From an uncultured Roseburia sp. (GTDB lineage: Bacteria > Bacillota > Clostridia > Lachnospirales > Lachnospiraceae): DNA of 64,000 nt. The notes under the pieces were generated by a model. The model was not told the origin of the DNA. It made no database searches and was given only the letters and a program-made list of their open reading frames with translations. A program made the position numbers and the translations under genes. Positions 18,834 to 28,075 of this stretch are shown here, piece after piece (the first letter of the stretch is position 1; the number at the start of each line of letters is the position of its first letter). Location of the stretch: NCBI GenBank assembly GCA_947246475.1, contig CAMXSH010000002.1:56482-120481 (forward strand). The letters run 5' to 3'.

Positions 18834-19400
18834 ATGAAGAAAAGAATTCAAAAGTACCTTAGTGGTTCTAACGAGGGTTTTTCTCTTGTTGAGTTGATCA
18901 TCGTTATTGCTATCATGGCCATTTTGGTTGGAGTTGTTGCATTAGCAGTCATACCATACTTGGCGAAGTCCAGAGAATCCAAGGATCTGCAGGCGCTTGA
19001 TACGGTAGCAAGTGCGGCTACGCATGCAGTAGCGGATGCAAAAGTGACAGGTACAGGATCAATCACGATTGACACCACTACTGATTGGCCTACTGGTTTA
19101 GGTGATGATGAGCAGAAAGTAATGAATGGCATCAAGTCCACCTTGGGTGATACACTTCCTGTTTTTTCATCCGATGGGTGTAAAGATGTAAAAGATCTTA
19201 CTATTGCGTGGGATACGAAAGCAAATGTAGTAGTAGCATACGTTCCTAACAGTGTTGAATCCAGAAAATATGAAGCTACAGGTGTTACGGTTGGTACAAT
19301 GGGGTCTACAATTGATGTAGCGGCTTGCCAGTATAATGATAATGCACTGTTCTGCGTTTCAAATGCAAAAGTTGAAGGAAAAGCAACAGAGGTAAAATAA
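18834..19400 (+). CDS. pilA: Major type IV pilin PilA
   Basis: A 188-aa prepilin. The leader MKKRIQKYLSGSNEG is followed by the type III signal FSLVELIIVIAIMAIL, with cleavage after Gly and conserved Glu5. The rest of the hydrophobic helix and a globular domain rich in Thr/Asp/Val follow, with two cysteines (around residues 116 and 165) that could form a C-terminal disulfide. The ribosome site AAGGAG precedes ATG 18834. A dedicated strong promoter and a position next to pilD support its role as major pilin. Confidence 0.9.
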   Translation: MKKRIQKYLSGSNEGFSLVELIIVIAIMAILVGVVALAVIPYLAKSRESKDLQALDTVASAATHAVADAKVTGTGSITIDTTTDWPTGLGDDEQKVMNGIKSTLGDTLPVFSSDGCKDVKDLTIAWDTKANVVVAYVPNSVESRKYEATGVTVGTMGSTIDVAACQYNDNALFCVSNAKVEGKATEVK

Positions 19401-19442
19401 TAGCAGAAAGCTGATTGTTAAGATGTATAAGGAGAATGCACT

Positions 19443-20204
19443 GTGACAACATTGACTGCACTTATATACATAATGATATTTTTGTATGGTATCGTGATTG
19501 GAAGTTTCTTGAATGTATGCATATATCGGATTCCGAAAAAGGAAAGTGTTGTCACGGTGAATTCTCATTGCATGAATTGTGGTCATAAGCTGGTTTGGTA
19601 TGATTTGTTCCCGTTGTTCAGTTACCTCTTTTTGAAAGGGAGGTGTCGGTACTGCGGGAGCAAGTTGTCCTTCCAGTACCCATTGGTTGAATTGTTGAAC
19701 GGTGTTTTGTATATGGTTGTGTTCGGGGTAAATGGCATGAATGCTGAGAGTGTATTGTATGTATTTTTGGCATCTGCCCTTCTTGTATTGAGTGTGATTG
19801 ACTATCGGACTCTGGAGATTCCTGTCTGTATCAATGCTGTTATTATGGGGATTGGAATTATACATATTATATTAGATCTTGAAAATTGGATTCATTATTT
19901 GATTGGCTTCTTTGCAGCAAGCCTTTTTCTGTTCTTGTGCCTTATTATCACGAGAGGGAAGGGGATTGGCGGAGGAGATATCAAACTGATGGCAGTGGCA
20001 GGACTATGTCTGGGATGGCAGAATATTATGCTTTCCTTAGCAGTTGGCTGCATCGTAGGTTCGGTGATTCAGTGTATTATAATAGCGGTGACAAAAAATA
20101 AAACGAAATTTGCTATGGGACCTTACCTTTCGGTAGGGATATTTGTCGCTATGCTGTGGGGGGAATGTTTTTTAGACTGGTATATAAGTTTAGGCGTTGT
20201 ATAG
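19443..20204 (+). CDS. pilD: Prepilin peptidase PilD (A24 family)
   Basis: A 253-aa membrane aspartyl protease and N-methylase that cleaves prepilin leaders. The N-terminal domain has the opening GSFLNVCIYRIPK and a zinc-type CMNC (about 45) with CRYC (about 66). The two catalytic aspartates are in SVIDYRTLEIP (about 120) and GIGGGDIKLMA (about 178). About seven membrane spans are visible. The start is GTG 19443 after AAGGAG. It lies directly behind the pilin gene. Confidence 0.95.
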   Translation: MTTLTALIYIMIFLYGIVIGSFLNVCIYRIPKKESVVTVNSHCMNCGHKLVWYDLFPLFSYLFLKGRCRYCGSKLSFQYPLVELLNGVLYMVVFGVNGMNAESVLYVFLASALLVLSVIDYRTLEIPVCINAVIMGIGIIHIILDLENWIHYLIGFFAASLFLFLCLIITRGKGIGGGDIKLMAVAGLCLGWQNIMLSLAVGCIVGSVIQCIIIAVTKNKTKFAMGPYLSVGIFVAMLWGECFLDWYISLGVV

Positions 20205-20224
20205 GAACAATGTTTAGGTTGGAA

Positions 20225-20325
20225 AATTTTGTGGATTTTAGTACCTTTTCTTTTTTTTACCTATAATATTCTACTTGTGCAGAACTAACTACATAAATAG
20301 AAAAGGCAGTAAAATCCATAAAATT
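20225..20325 (+). repeat. Large imperfect inverted repeat inside the pilus operon
   Basis: A 27-nt arm (20225-20251, starting AATTTTGTGG and ending CCTTTTCT) is matched by its reverse complement at 20299-20325 with three differences, one of which would be a G-U pair in RNA. The loop is about 47 nt and includes an 8-T run and a TATAAT-like box at 20262-20267. It lies between pilD and the PilM fusion gene. It could be a regulatory hairpin or a small mobile palindrome. Confidence 0.6.
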
Positions 20326-20401
20326 GAGAAATGAGGAGGGGAAATATGCACTGATAGTATTGGCAGATTAGAAATTGTGGTGCATTACAAAGGAGGTTAT
20401 T

Positions 20402-22228
20402 ATGGCTAAAAAGGTTGTAGTAGTTCGTGTGGGGACGAAGACGATAAGAATTGTACATATGGATAATTCGGCGGTGAATCCTACGGTTTATGGCTGTGTC
20501 CGCGTACCGACTCCCCAGGGATCAGTGGTTGACGGAGAAGTCAAAAATATTATAGATGTGAGCCGAAGAATCAAACAGGCATGCCAGGAAAAGGGGATTA
20601 CCACAAAGGATGTTATATTTTCCCTAAGTTCTTCTAAGATTGCCAATCGTGAGACGACGATTCCATTTGTTAAAGACAGCAAGATCCAGTCCATAGTAGA
20701 TGCGAAAGTCGGAGATATGTTTCCTGTAGATAAGGAGCGGTATATTTTTTCTTTTGTTAAACAGGGAAATGGCAGGGATATCGGTGAAAATGAAGAAGTA
20801 ACAGATGGCAGTGAAAAGGAAAAAGAAAAGGAAAAGGTGGAGAATCCGGAGATAACGGATGATACAAAAAAAAGGAAGAAAAAGAAAGAGAAGAAGAGTA
20901 AGAATTCCGCCGATGACAAAAAGGGGAAAGACAATGAAAAGCAGATGGAGAGGGTGATCGACCTCCTTGTGTATGCTGCACCCATTGACCTGGTACGTTC
21001 TTACTATGCCTTGGCAGAAGGATGTGATTTTAGGGTAGCAGGCATTGAGGTTGATGGAAATGGCATTTTCCAGATCATGAAACGTCAGGTAGCAGAAGGT
21101 GTAGAAATGGCTGTTCAAATTAACCGTGACAATACCCTGATCAATATCATGAGCAAAGAGAAGCTGCTTTTACAGCGAGTGATCCCATATGGTGCTACTA
21201 ATATAATAGAAGCGGCAATGTCAGAACCGGCATTTCAAGTTCCAGAATACGATAAGGCAGTCCGTCTTCTGGCATCCCAGAGGGTGCTTCTCCATACATT
21301 GAATCCATCGAATCCCCAGGGCGATCTGTCCATGCAGAAACGTATTGAGCTGACACAGAGTGCCTCGTCATTGATCGGTAACATATATCGTGTTATGGAG
21401 TATTATAATTCAAGATATAGAGAGGATCGGATCCAGTCTATTATTGTTACTGGAAATGGAGCTAATATTGCAGGCATTCATGAGTTGATGAATAACGAGC
21501 TTGGGATTCCGGCGCGGACTCCAAATGAATTGGTCGGTGTCTCATTTAACCGCCAGATTGAAGTGAATGCAAACATTCTACAGTACGTTGGATGCTTTGG
21601 TGCTGTATACAGTCCGGTTAATTTTATTCCCGATGAGATAAAAAATAAAGTGGCTACAAAGGATTCTGTCATGAGCATTGCCGCAGTTTTTGTGGCAGCC
21701 ATCGTACTTTGTATTGGCGTGTCTCTTTTTTCCATGATAGAACTCAATTCTGCCGCAAGCAGATATGATACTGCACATGCGAAGGAGCTGTCGCTCCTGC
21801 CGGTAGAGGCAAAATATAAAGAATTGGAAGAAATGAGAATAAAGGTTGGAACTTACCGTAAAATTGAGAACAGGGTAAATACCAGCAATAACCAGCTGCA
21901 TAAGGTCCTGGATGACATAAAGGAAGGATGTCCGGATTCTTTCTGTATAGATTCGATCACAACGACAAATGAAGGGGGTACAGTAAACTGCACGTCTAAA
22001 GATAAACTCTCTTCCGTTTCAGCGCTTGTGGTCCGCCTGAATCTGCTTCAGGGAATTAAGAATGTTACCATATCAAGTTCCATTGCCAAGACAGAGGATA
22101 GCGTCACAAAGAAGAGACAGTATAAATATACGATTTCTTTTAACTATATTCCAGCCCAGGATTTGATGGATACAGTAGAGCTTGAATATCTGGGAGATAT
22201 ACTTTTGGCAGATGAGGAGGCGAAATAA
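20402..22228 (+). CDS. pilM: PilM-PilN fusion protein of the type IV pilus
   Basis: A 608-aa protein. The first 410 residues are PilM-like, an actin-fold ATPase at the cytoplasmic membrane face (VVRVGTKTIRIVHM; IIVTGNGANIAGI). They are interrupted at about 140-190 by a highly charged KE/KK-rich insert. A membrane span (VMSIAAVFVAAIVLCIGV, about 423-440) then leads into a coiled segment and a PilN-like periplasm-side domain ending near VELEYLGD. PilM and PilN are normally separate. The fusion keeps the order PilM-N-O, with PilO following 2 nt later. ATG 20402 follows AAAGGAGG. The longer reading from 20375 lacks a ribosome site. Confidence 0.85.
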   Translation: MAKKVVVVRVGTKTIRIVHMDNSAVNPTVYGCVRVPTPQGSVVDGEVKNIIDVSRRIKQACQEKGITTKDVIFSLSSSKIANRETTIPFVKDSKIQSIVDAKVGDMFPVDKERYIFSFVKQGNGRDIGENEEVTDGSEKEKEKEKVENPEITDDTKKRKKKKEKKSKNSADDKKGKDNEKQMERVIDLLVYAAPIDLVRSYYALAEGCDFRVAGIEVDGNGIFQIMKRQVAEGVEMAVQINRDNTLINIMSKEKLLLQRVIPYGATNIIEAAMSEPAFQVPEYDKAVRLLASQRVLLHTLNPSNPQGDLSMQKRIELTQSASSLIGNIYRVMEYYNSRYREDRIQSIIVTGNGANIAGIHELMNNELGIPARTPNELVGVSFNRQIEVNANILQYVGCFGAVYSPVNFIPDEIKNKVATKDSVMSIAAVFVAAIVLCIGVSLFSMIELNSAASRYDTAHAKELSLLPVEAKYKELEEMRIKVGTYRKIENRVNTSNNQLHKVLDDIKEGCPDSFCIDSITTTNEGGTVNCTSKDKLSSVSALVVRLNLLQGIKNVTISSSIAKTEDSVTKKRQYKYTISFNYIPAQDLMDTVELEYLGDILLADEEAK

Positions 22229-22230
22229 TT

Positions 22231-22956
22231 ATGAAGGGAAAACTTACACTGGCACAGATTCGGGTTATTCTTATAATGTTAGCAGTTATGTTAATTGTCC
22301 TCACCTACTTCTTTGTTTACCAGACCAATATGGATAAAGCTGCAGATTTTGATAAAAGAACTGCTGATACGAACGAAAGGATTGCGTATTTGGAGAGTTT
22401 GCAGCCGAAAGTGACAGATCTTGAAGTATTTACATCACTGTATACAGATGATATTGAAGATTTTATTCAGTCTTTTCCGGTTAAGATTACCCAGCAGAAG
22501 TCGGTATATCTGATCTATCGCCTTATGATCAATACAGGGATTGATATTGAAAGCATTACTCCGGGGGAACAGCAGCCTTTCTATTATAAAGGGGAGATTA
22601 CCGATGAAAGTACGGCACCGAAGGAAACAGAAGAGGAGACTATGTCGGAGATCACAGTTGTTGATATGGATCAGATGATTGGTTCCACAGCTACGTACAC
22701 CATCAATTTTTCCGGTACAACCAAACAGGTGTATAAAGCATTGGATTGGATTACGGATAACAAGGAGAAGCTTTCTGTCGGGGATGTGAATTTAGCTTTT
22801 GATAGGAGCAGCGGGAAGCTGGCAGGCAGTATTGGAATTCATTTTTATTCTATGCTTGGAAATGGTGTGCCATATAAAGAACTGGATATATCTGAGTTTA
22901 ATTTAGGAGTAAATAACGTATTTGGCGATTTCAGTAAGGATAAAGACGATAACTAG
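22231..22956 (+). CDS. pilO: PilO-like pilus alignment protein
   Basis: A 241-aa bitopic protein. A short basic N-terminus precedes one membrane span (VILIMLAVMLIVLTYFFVY), then a coiled coil (DKAADFDKRTADTNERIAYLESL) and a small alpha/beta domain. The layout and the place right after PilM-PilN fit PilO, which forms the alignment subcomplex with PilN. Sequence similarity alone would be weak. The ribosome site GAGGAGG lies inside the end of the previous gene, suggesting translational coupling. Confidence 0.75.
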   Translation: MKGKLTLAQIRVILIMLAVMLIVLTYFFVYQTNMDKAADFDKRTADTNERIAYLESLQPKVTDLEVFTSLYTDDIEDFIQSFPVKITQQKSVYLIYRLMINTGIDIESITPGEQQPFYYKGEITDESTAPKETEEETMSEITVVDMDQMIGSTATYTINFSGTTKQVYKALDWITDNKEKLSVGDVNLAFDRSSGKLAGSIGIHFYSMLGNGVPYKELDISEFNLGVNNVFGDFSKDKDDN

Positions 22957-22983
22957 TAATTCCAGGATCTAAGGGAAGGCGGT

Positions 22984-24309
22984 GTGAATGTGCGTAAAGA
23001 ATGGTTAAATGATGATAGTGGATTTTCGCTGGTGGAGGTTATACTGGCACTTACTATATTGGCACTGGTAACACTGCCGGTTATCAATTATTTTACCAAT
23101 TCATCGGTGAGAACCATTGATGTACGGGAACGGCAGACAGCAACGATGGCAGCGGAAGATGTTGCAGAAGAATTAAAGGCATGTTCTAATGTTGAACAGA
23201 TTGAAGCGCTGGTGGCGACGCCGATGCCGGGAGCGACGGCTGCACCGCCTGTCTCAGATTCTACCTATTTGGTCAGGGTGTTTTACAGGTATTCCTATAC
23301 AATTCCGTCGAATATTTCGGCAGTGAATCCAGGAATGATCAAAAACGGACTGAGCCGTGTGATCTGTCTGGATATACAAAAAGGAAGCAATATCCTTTCT
23401 GGTACTGTGACACCATCCCCTGCACCAGGTGCTACTCCTGCTGCGACTCCAGACATCACGGAAGTATGGTCTGTAGATCCTTCACCATTGCCAGAGTATA
23501 CAGTGGAGCCGGCTGCAGATCCTCTTCCCATGGATATTACACGTAATGTGGTGGTAAATGATACGAAATATAAAGCCAAGGTTCATTTTGATTTTGATAC
23601 TTACGACAGTGAAACCAAGACCAAAGATGGATCTGATATTGATGCCCAATATAACGATTATTATATTCCAAGTCCCAGTGAAGTATATGGAAATACGAAT
23701 GTTGTGGCGTCAGAGGATGATGAAGTAGATTCGGCAGTGAGTGAGATTTACACAGATGCTATGGCAGCTTCGAGTCCAGGAAAGGTAATCCAGAAAGAAG
23801 TGACCTTAGAGCAGACGGAGATTAGTAAGTCTAAATTGAAAAATATTTTTATATTTTACAAACCGGCATGGGACAGTTCCAGGAAGGAACATTTTAAAGT
23901 GATCAGTGATCCAGGATTTACTGAAGATGAGATGAAAAAGATAAATATTTATTTTACATATCAGGATCTGTCGGTGTCAGCGCCAGGAGAGACACCGGAT
24001 CCATCTGTTACCCCGGCTCCAGGAGTGACAGACATTGGTACATATACGTTGTGGATGGATAGCAGTGATATAAACAAAGCTGTTCACGCGAAGTATTACT
24101 CCAATCTGAACCGCCCAGATTATCCGGATAATAGTATTAATGCTAATTTTACGCTGCAAAAGAATTCATTAAATAAGTATGACTCCTATGTTTCCAAAGT
24201 TAAAAAGAGACGGATTGGGAAGATGTATGTAGACATATTTCCTGCAAATGCGCAGAAGTTTACTAAAGAAAATGTGCTGGCTCATATAGAGTCTGCCTAT
24301 GCAGAGTAA
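22984..24309 (+). CDS. Large prepilin-like protein (minor pilin)
   Basis: A 441-aa protein with a class III signal. A basic leader ending DDSG is followed by FSLVEVILALTILALVTLPVI. The long extracellular part contains several Pro/Thr/Ala-rich stretches (PTPSPAPGATPAATPDI-like, and again near residue 340). These may be flexible or glycosylated linkers. It is much larger than a major pilin and may be a tip or initiating minor pilin, which is inference. The start is GTG 22984 or GTG 22990 after AAGGGAAGG. Confidence 0.75.
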   Translation: MNVRKEWLNDDSGFSLVEVILALTILALVTLPVINYFTNSSVRTIDVRERQTATMAAEDVAEELKACSNVEQIEALVATPMPGATAAPPVSDSTYLVRVFYRYSYTIPSNISAVNPGMIKNGLSRVICLDIQKGSNILSGTVTPSPAPGATPAATPDITEVWSVDPSPLPEYTVEPAADPLPMDITRNVVVNDTKYKAKVHFDFDTYDSETKTKDGSDIDAQYNDYYIPSPSEVYGNTNVVASEDDEVDSAVSEIYTDAMAASSPGKVIQKEVTLEQTEISKSKLKNIFIFYKPAWDSSRKEHFKVISDPGFTEDEMKKINIYFTYQDLSVSAPGETPDPSVTPAPGVTDIGTYTLWMDSSDINKAVHAKYYSNLNRPDYPDNSINANFTLQKNSLNKYDSYVSKVKKRRIGKMYVDIFPANAQKFTKENVLAHIESAYAE

Positions 24310-24345
24310 CAGTCAATGGAGGGGTGCCGGATACGGAAAGGATGA

Positions 24346-26781
24346 ATGGGGGGTTTTTCGATGTTTCAGAAATTAAGAAGCCTACTGAAAGAAAAACTGG
24401 ATAAGATCAGAAAGGATGACAGCGGTTCTGCATTTATCTTTGTTGTGATCGGAGTTATGTTTGTATCAATTGTTGGAGCCACAGTTTTGTCTGTGGCTAC
24501 GAACTATGTAACGACTGTTATTGTGGATCATTACTCCACAGATAATTTTTATCAGACAGAAGGCTATTTGTCTGAGATTAGAAGCGGTATTGAGGAAATT
24601 GCCGGTAAGGAGAATGAGAAAGCTTATCTGGAAGTGGTAGAACACTATACATCACCGAAGATGACCAGTAAGATGAAGATAATATATGGAAAGAAATATC
24701 TGACGGGGATTGTCAGAAAACTAAATCACGATGCCCTGGTTCCCACTGAGACCACTGCCGGGATCAAAGATATTGAGACAAAGACTGCTACCGATTCTAA
24801 AGTGACTACGGGCTGGGAACAGTTAAGCATGGATCTGATCAAAAAGATGTCTACGAAACCGGATACGCTGGGTTCAACCTATGGGACCAATGACCTGCGC
24901 TACCGTTTTGAGTATGATAAAGATGAGAAAGAACTGTATCTGGTGATCCGCGGACTGATTATAAAGTACACAGATGACACCGATTATCGTTCCAGTGTGA
25001 AAACGGATATCAGGATCGGTGTGCCAGACTACGCTTTTGAAGGAAATCGTACTTATGAGGAATTGAAACATTATATTTCGATCAGCGATGACATTCTGTG
25101 TGTTAATACTGGTAATACATCTTCGGATGCTACAGTTTCTGGAAATGTTTATTCTGGCACTGCAAAAAAAATACAGAGCCCAAATGACGATGAGGATTCC
25201 GGGATTCAGATCCATCCAGAGACAAAAGCCGTGTTTAACAGCAAACGGATCATCAGCCGGGGAAATCTTAATATCTTTTCTGGGGCCAATGTAAAAATGA
25301 GCGGATTAAGTGGTCCTTCCAGCCTTGGGGAACTATGGCTGAAAAACATCGTGGTTCGTAAGCCGTCGCCAGCGATAGGGGGAGCCCAGGTTTCCAATGT
25401 AAATATTAATGAAAATGCTTATATTCTGGATGATACGAGTATAGAGGATGATAATGCCACAGTAAACCTTGGTGGAAATTATTATGGATATAGTTATAAC
25501 CGGGATAATTCAGATACCGCAGAAGGAAGTGCTTCCCTGCGCTCAGATTACAGCAGCGCGATACTGATCAATGGAAGAAATACCACCCTTACCTCGAATG
25601 GTTTGACTAAATTGATCCTGGCAGGAAGAACCTTTGTTCAAAGAAATGAAAAGCTGGCTGATGGAACTTATCAGGAATCCGTGGACGATATCATGATGGG
25701 TGAATTACTGGCAGTAAAAAGCAACCAGATCGCTTATCTTGTTCCGGAAGAATTTATTATAGACGGACACAATCCTCTTGTGGGTGCAGAGGTGGGAGAT
25801 GATACGGATGCAAAGAATAAGGTAAATATTGCAGCCTTGAAAAGTCTTGCGGTCGGAAATGCGGGGAAGACGATGGCAGATTTCTTAAAACCTGGTGAAG
25901 AAATCACAGCGAACTACAATAACAGCGGTCAGTATGTGTACCTTTACCTGAATTTTAAAGATGAAGGGGCAGCAAACGAATATTTTTCCTGTTATTATAA
26001 TCAAGAGGAAGGATCTGCACCAAATACAACAAAACCGAATAAAGAATATCTGGATGATCGTGCGCAGTCTTATATCGCTACATTAGACGGAAGTATGAAG
26101 ATTTCACCAGCACTCTATCTGATCGCTGGTAATATCGTACATGATTATTATAGTAATACCGGTGCAAAGCAGCAGTCTCCCAATTATTTTGATGGGACGA
26201 ATAGACCAGTTAAGAACCTTTTGGATGACGGGCAGTCAAAGATGCGGAATTATCTGGGACTACAGATGGCGCTGCTTTCCTCCGGAAGTGAAAATGTGGC
26301 AGACGTCCGCAGAATGCTGGATGATAAGAGTAAAGATGAACTGGTTAAAAATGTAGTACTGAATATCATTGATACAAATGGAAACCCGACAGAAGATGAT
26401 AATAAGTTTGAGAAAGATGGTAAATCATTGCCGGACCGGGTCGATAACGTTCCAGGATATGATGACTGGAAGATCATATGTCAGAACGATGATTATATGA
26501 TCGATCCTGGTATCGAGAAAGGAATCGTTCTCTGTGCAAAGAATGTGACGGTCAGCAGTAATTTTGAAGGACTGATCATTGCCGGGGGTAACGTCTCTGT
26601 TACCTCTGCTGGAAGTTATAAGGCGAATCCGGCTATTGTGGGAGATATATTAGACATAATCAAAAACCGCAAAGACAAAGACTGGTGGAAATATTTCCGG
26701 TGTCTGGATGATAGAGAAAAACGTCCTGCCAGCGTGGCAGAATGCATCAGTTATGAAGATTGGGAGAGGAACTCTGATTGA
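24346..26781 (+). CDS. Large PilX-like pilus-associated membrane protein
   Basis: An 811-aa protein with a basic N-terminus and the sequence DDSGSAFIFVVIGVMFVSIVG, a pilin-like helix in which the usual FTLLE is degenerate (SAFIF, no Glu5). The remaining 750 residues are extracellular and rich in Asn, Asp, Gly and Ser, with beta-helix-like stretches (SGNVYSG, NINENAYILDD). The layout resembles PilX/PilY-type minor components. Function is inferred from position between prepilin genes. ATG 24346 has a modest site (AAAGGA), and ATG 24361 is an alternative after a G-run. Confidence 0.65.
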   Translation: MGGFSMFQKLRSLLKEKLDKIRKDDSGSAFIFVVIGVMFVSIVGATVLSVATNYVTTVIVDHYSTDNFYQTEGYLSEIRSGIEEIAGKENEKAYLEVVEHYTSPKMTSKMKIIYGKKYLTGIVRKLNHDALVPTETTAGIKDIETKTATDSKVTTGWEQLSMDLIKKMSTKPDTLGSTYGTNDLRYRFEYDKDEKELYLVIRGLIIKYTDDTDYRSSVKTDIRIGVPDYAFEGNRTYEELKHYISISDDILCVNTGNTSSDATVSGNVYSGTAKKIQSPNDDEDSGIQIHPETKAVFNSKRIISRGNLNIFSGANVKMSGLSGPSSLGELWLKNIVVRKPSPAIGGAQVSNVNINENAYILDDTSIEDDNATVNLGGNYYGYSYNRDNSDTAEGSASLRSDYSSAILINGRNTTLTSNGLTKLILAGRTFVQRNEKLADGTYQESVDDIMMGELLAVKSNQIAYLVPEEFIIDGHNPLVGAEVGDDTDAKNKVNIAALKSLAVGNAGKTMADFLKPGEEITANYNNSGQYVYLYLNFKDEGAANEYFSCYYNQEEGSAPNTTKPNKEYLDDRAQSYIATLDGSMKISPALYLIAGNIVHDYYSNTGAKQQSPNYFDGTNRPVKNLLDDGQSKMRNYLGLQMALLSSGSENVADVRRMLDDKSKDELVKNVVLNIIDTNGNPTEDDNKFEKDGKSLPDRVDNVPGYDDWKIICQNDDYMIDPGIEKGIVLCAKNVTVSSNFEGLIIAGGNVSVTSAGSYKANPAIVGDILDIIKNRKDKDWWKYFRCLDDREKRPASVAECISYEDWERNSD

Positions 26782-26803
26782 TGAAGGGAAGAAGGTGATG
26801 TTG

Positions 26804-27310
26804 ATGAAAAAGTTGGGTAATTCAGGTTTTACATTATTAGAGGCAATGATAGCCATGGCTATCATCGTGATCATGATCGTGGGGGGCATATCTGGATTTG
26901 GTTTTCTGGATCTCGCCAATGCCTCGAAGTGCTCAGCCAGGATCGATTCAGGGCTGACAAAATTAAAATCTCAGAATATGTCCAAAACATCATCTGTATA
27001 TATGCACTTATACTATTATGATAACGATTATTATATGTTGTTTAACGATTCAAGTTCTTTTTCTCCTTCTGCGGCAAATTATTCAGAGGGTGAGATTGTT
27101 GGAAATGAGAAACTAAGGGTCTATTTTGATAATCAGGATCTTTCTACGATCCCTGCCAAATGTGTATCAGTCGGTGTCAGGCGGAAAGATGGAGCCTTTA
27201 CCAATACGGCTACTCCTACCAGCACCATCAAGGTGGTCCGTGCCTCTGACAGCAGTACAGCACATGAGGTCACTCTGGTGACCAGTACAGGTAAGCATTT
27301 TATTGATTGA
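26804..27310 (+). CDS. Minor prepilin
   Basis: A 168-aa prepilin with leader MKKLGNSG and the signal FTLLEAMIAMAIIVIMIVGG, with cleavage at Gly|Phe and Glu5 present. The mature domain is small and Ser/Tyr-rich. ATG 26804 has AAGG 8 nt upstream. The open frame extends upstream to 26708 but that overlaps the previous gene. It is one of three minor prepilins in a row, comparable to the PilV/PilW/GspH-I-J set that primes pilus assembly. Confidence 0.82.
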   Translation: MKKLGNSGFTLLEAMIAMAIIVIMIVGGISGFGFLDLANASKCSARIDSGLTKLKSQNMSKTSSVYMHLYYYDNDYYMLFNDSSSFSPSAANYSEGEIVGNEKLRVYFDNQDLSTIPAKCVSVGVRRKDGAFTNTATPTSTIKVVRASDSSTAHEVTLVTSTGKHFID

Positions 27311-27346
27311 TCACGTTGACAGACATGAAAAGGAGGGAAAGGAGCG

Positions 27347-28060
27347 ATGAAATTGAATAATAAAGGTTTTTCCCTGGTTGAGTTAATGTTGGCGGTTGTC
27401 ATTTCTACAGTTATTTTTGGGGCAATTACAGCACTTATCGCCTTTTCTTCCAGAAGTATGCGGGATACCAATGCAAGAGTTGAACTTCAAAATCAGGCAA
27501 AGGATGCATTGAATCATATTGAGAGTTACAGTTTAGAAGCAGAGCGGGCGTACTGGGATAAATTGAATCGTATCCTTATTCTGTTTTACGATGAAAAAGA
27601 AGGCAGCCAGATGATCAAAGATTTGGACAGTGGAGATAAAACGCTGGCTGACATCAAAGATATGCGGTCTGATTCTTATGTGTACTGGTTTAAGAATAAC
27701 GATGGTGTTGCCAGTATTGGCGGAGACTATAGTGTGTACTTTGGAAAATGTTCTCCGGCTTCTTCACCGGCTCCTACACCAGGACCGGCGCCGACACTTA
27801 TACCCGGAGCAACACCTACACCGGCACCGCCGGTGGTATCTATGCCAAGTATTGTAGATGTGTCACAGATCACTGCGATTAACAGCCAGGAGGATCTGTT
27901 AAAAAATTATCTTCTGGCAAATGAGGTGAAAGAATTCGACTGTAAGGTGCTGAAGAATGACGCCTCGAAAAAATATGTTCTGGATGTTAATCTGGTATTT
28001 GATGATAGTATAGTACCAGAATATAGCTGCGGAAAAAGGATTTATTTGAGAAATCAGTAG
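27347..28060 (+). CDS. Minor prepilin (PilW/GspJ-like)
   Basis: A 237-aa prepilin starting MKLNNKG, then FSLVELMLAVVISTVIFGAI, a canonical signal with Glu5. The mature part has an aromatic region and then a Pro/Thr/Ala-rich linker (PAPTPGPAPTLIPGATPT, about residues 145-165) before a C-terminal beta domain. A similar linker occurs in the prepilin at 22984, suggesting shared modification or flexibility. ATG 27347 follows AAAGGAG. Confidence 0.82.
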   Translation: MKLNNKGFSLVELMLAVVISTVIFGAITALIAFSSRSMRDTNARVELQNQAKDALNHIESYSLEAERAYWDKLNRILILFYDEKEGSQMIKDLDSGDKTLADIKDMRSDSYVYWFKNNDGVASIGGDYSVYFGKCSPASSPAPTPGPAPTLIPGATPTPAPPVVSMPSIVDVSQITAINSQEDLLKNYLLANEVKEFDCKVLKNDASKKYVLDVNLVFDDSIVPEYSCGKRIYLRNQ

Positions 28061-28075
28061 AAAGGAGCTCGCATT

